DNA from: Firmicutes bacterium UBA2595
GTDB taxonomy: Bacteria; Bacillota; Thermincolia; Thermincolales; UBA2595
DNA length: 15,206 nt
Direction: 5' to 3'
Assembly: GCA_002339745.1 (NCBI GenBank)
Contig: DDKP01000171.1
Coordinates: forward strand, 4,229-19,434
The notes under the pieces were generated by a model. That model had not been told where the DNA came from. It ran no database searches and saw only the letters and a list, made by a program, of their open reading frames with translations. Position 1 is the stretch's first letter, and each line of letters starts with the position of its first letter. Positions 14,334 to 15,206 of the stretch are shown in pieces. Both the position numbers and the translations under genes were made by a program.

Positions 14334-14822
14334 CTAAAACCTGGTAACCGTTTCTCTCAAAGCTACACTGATTTCGATATCACCAATCTCAATATTTAAG
14401 GGTATTAATATCCTCTTGATATTTATTGTAGAAATCAGAACACCCTTACCCACGATCAGGGTTGGCGGCGCAAGGGTGCAGGGAAAGCCTGCTTTCTCCA
14501 GCTCACGGCTGGCTATTCCGGTGATGACATTACCCAATTCTGCCATGGCTGATTCTACCATTTTGTCCATTACCGGAACCGGCTTACCAAGCATCTCCGA
14601 GACTATGTTCTTGGCAGTACGCTCAGTCATCCCGAACATGACAACTCCCTGGACAGTTCCCGTCACGGCAATTAAAACGGTAACGTCCATGGATGTATAA
14701 GACGATTCCAGGTATGAGAGAGGCCCTTTAACAATATTTAAAGTCCTTCCTACCTCCTGGTTTAAGACCTCAGACGTGGCAACAATAAAGGGGTTAATAA
14801 ATTCGACTTTCAATTGCCTCAT
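14334..14822 (-). CDS. cheX: CheY-P phosphatase CheX-like protein
   Basis: A 162-residue CheC/CheX/FliY-family protein that dephosphorylates CheY-P and so ends the chemotaxis signal. The single active helix is seen as ESAMAELGNVITG, with the catalytic E95 and N98 pair typical of CheX. The N-terminal KVEFINPFIVAT matches family members. The ATG at 14822 is almost touching its GAGAGG site. A TTG three codons in (14813) would have a better spacing and give a protein starting MKVEFINPF, the usual family start, so the true start may be 14813. It follows cheB by 19 nt and precedes the hydrogenase maturation protease by 50 nt. Confidence 0.88.
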   Translation of the reverse strand: MRQLKVEFINPFIVATSEVLNQEVGRTLNIVKGPLSYLESSYTSMDVTVLIAVTGTVQGVVMFGMTERTAKNIVSEMLGKPVPVMDKMVESAMAELGNVITGIASRELEKAGFPCTLAPPTLIVGKGVLISTINIKRILIPLNIEIGDIEISVALRETVTRF

Positions 14823-14841
14823 TCCTCTCTGAAAGCGGATG

Positions 14842-15206
14842 TCAGTTAATCAACATAGCCACTATTTCGTCGGCAATTTTATGAACAGGTAGTATACGGT
14901 CTGCTTTTCCCATCTCCACTACGACTCTGGGCATTCCATACACTACACTGGTTTCTTCATCCTGAACTATTGTCCTGCCGCCCAACTTTTTCACGAGGGC
15001 CATGCCCCTGGACCCGTCATAACCCATTCCTGTAAGAATCACTCCTACAATGTCCGCCTTGTAAAAATTTACCGCCGATTCAAAGGTAACATCAACCGCA
15101 GGTCTGACACTGTGTACCGGCGGGGCCAGGGTCAACCCGATGACAGTCTTTGACATCAGGACCAAATGTTGACCGCCCGGGGCCACCAAGGCTTTACCAC
15201 ATTTCA
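14842..15206 (-). CDS. cheB: Protein-glutamate methylesterase CheB, C-terminal part
   Basis: C-terminal end of the CheB catalytic domain, which demethylates (and deamidates) chemoreceptors. The frame is open to the window edge. The text reads KCGKALVAPGGQHLVLM, then PPVHSVRPAVDVTFESA, VGVILTGMGYDGSRGMALV and GGRTIVQDEETSVVYGMP. The catalytic aspartate lies in GMGYDG. The serine nucleophile and the receiver domain would be upstream, beyond the window. It is the first visible gene of a cheB-cheX-protease run on the minus strand. A possible substrate is the chemoreceptor at 7368-9329, though other receptors in the genome are equally likely. Confidence 0.94.
   Translation of the reverse strand, partial: KCGKALVAPGGQHLVLMSKTVIGLTLAPPVHSVRPAVDVTFESAVNFYKADIVGVILTGMGYDGSRGMALVKKLGGRTIVQDEETSVVYGMPRVVVEMGKADRILPVHKIADEIVAMLIN

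Overview
The window reads like a chromosomal segment of an anaerobic, probably spore-forming Gram-positive bacterium of the Peptococcaceae / Desulfotomaculum–Pelotomaculum kind. This is an inference from gene content: cyanophycin genes outside cyanobacteria, a cytoplasmic [NiFe] hydrogenase with an HdrA/MvhD-type electron-transfer subunit, a CheX-type chemotaxis phosphatase, MEP-pathway IspE, and strong AGGAGG-type ribosome binding sites. No rRNA, tRNA, CRISPR array, insertion sequence or phage gene is visible.

Left block (1-6583, all minus strand, so read right to left): cphB (cyanophycinase) overlaps cphA (cyanophycin synthetase), followed by ispE, a FadR-type GntR regulator, a MobA-like nucleotidyltransferase and ilvA (threonine ammonia-lyase, cut by the window edge). 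Gaps are short (27-77 nt), so this could be one transcript or a few overlapping ones. A weak terminator-like hairpin lies between the nucleotidyltransferase and ilvA. cphA and cphB together form a nitrogen/carbon storage cycle: the synthetase builds the Asp-Arg polymer and the cyanophycinase cuts it to dipeptides.

Middle (6584-9685): a divergent intergenic region, an L,D-transpeptidase with a C-terminal LysM domain and no signal peptide (plus), a bidirectional terminator-like inverted repeat, a transmembrane methyl-accepting chemotaxis protein (minus), and a 356-nt AT-rich non-coding stretch that must hold the hydrogenase promoter.

Right block (9686-13842, plus): a tightly coupled four-gene hydrogenase operon. 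Its order is an HdrA-like/ferredoxin/MvhD fusion, a three-cluster small subunit, a large subunit with intact nickel-binding motifs, and an 80-residue protein I do not recognise. Each start overlaps the previous stop. The subunits lack signal peptides, so the enzyme should be cytoplasmic. The fusion keeps the overall HdrA sequence plan but has lost the N-terminal HdrA cysteines, the canonical glycine-rich flavin motif and the inserted domains. It therefore looks like an electron relay built on a decayed HdrA scaffold rather than a flavin bifurcation subunit. No HdrB or HdrC is present in the window, so the electron acceptor is unknown.

Far right (13813-15206, minus): cheB (partial), cheX and the hydrogenase maturation protease run toward the hydrogenase operon and collide with it tail to tail, with 30 nt of coding overlap. 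A textbook intrinsic terminator for the hydrogenase transcript (11-bp perfect stem, 8 T) lies inside the protease coding sequence on the opposite strand. The 3' end of the hydrogenase mRNA would thus be antisense to the mRNA of a protease that probably matures this hydrogenase. This, together with the degenerate HdrA fusion, is the most unusual feature here.
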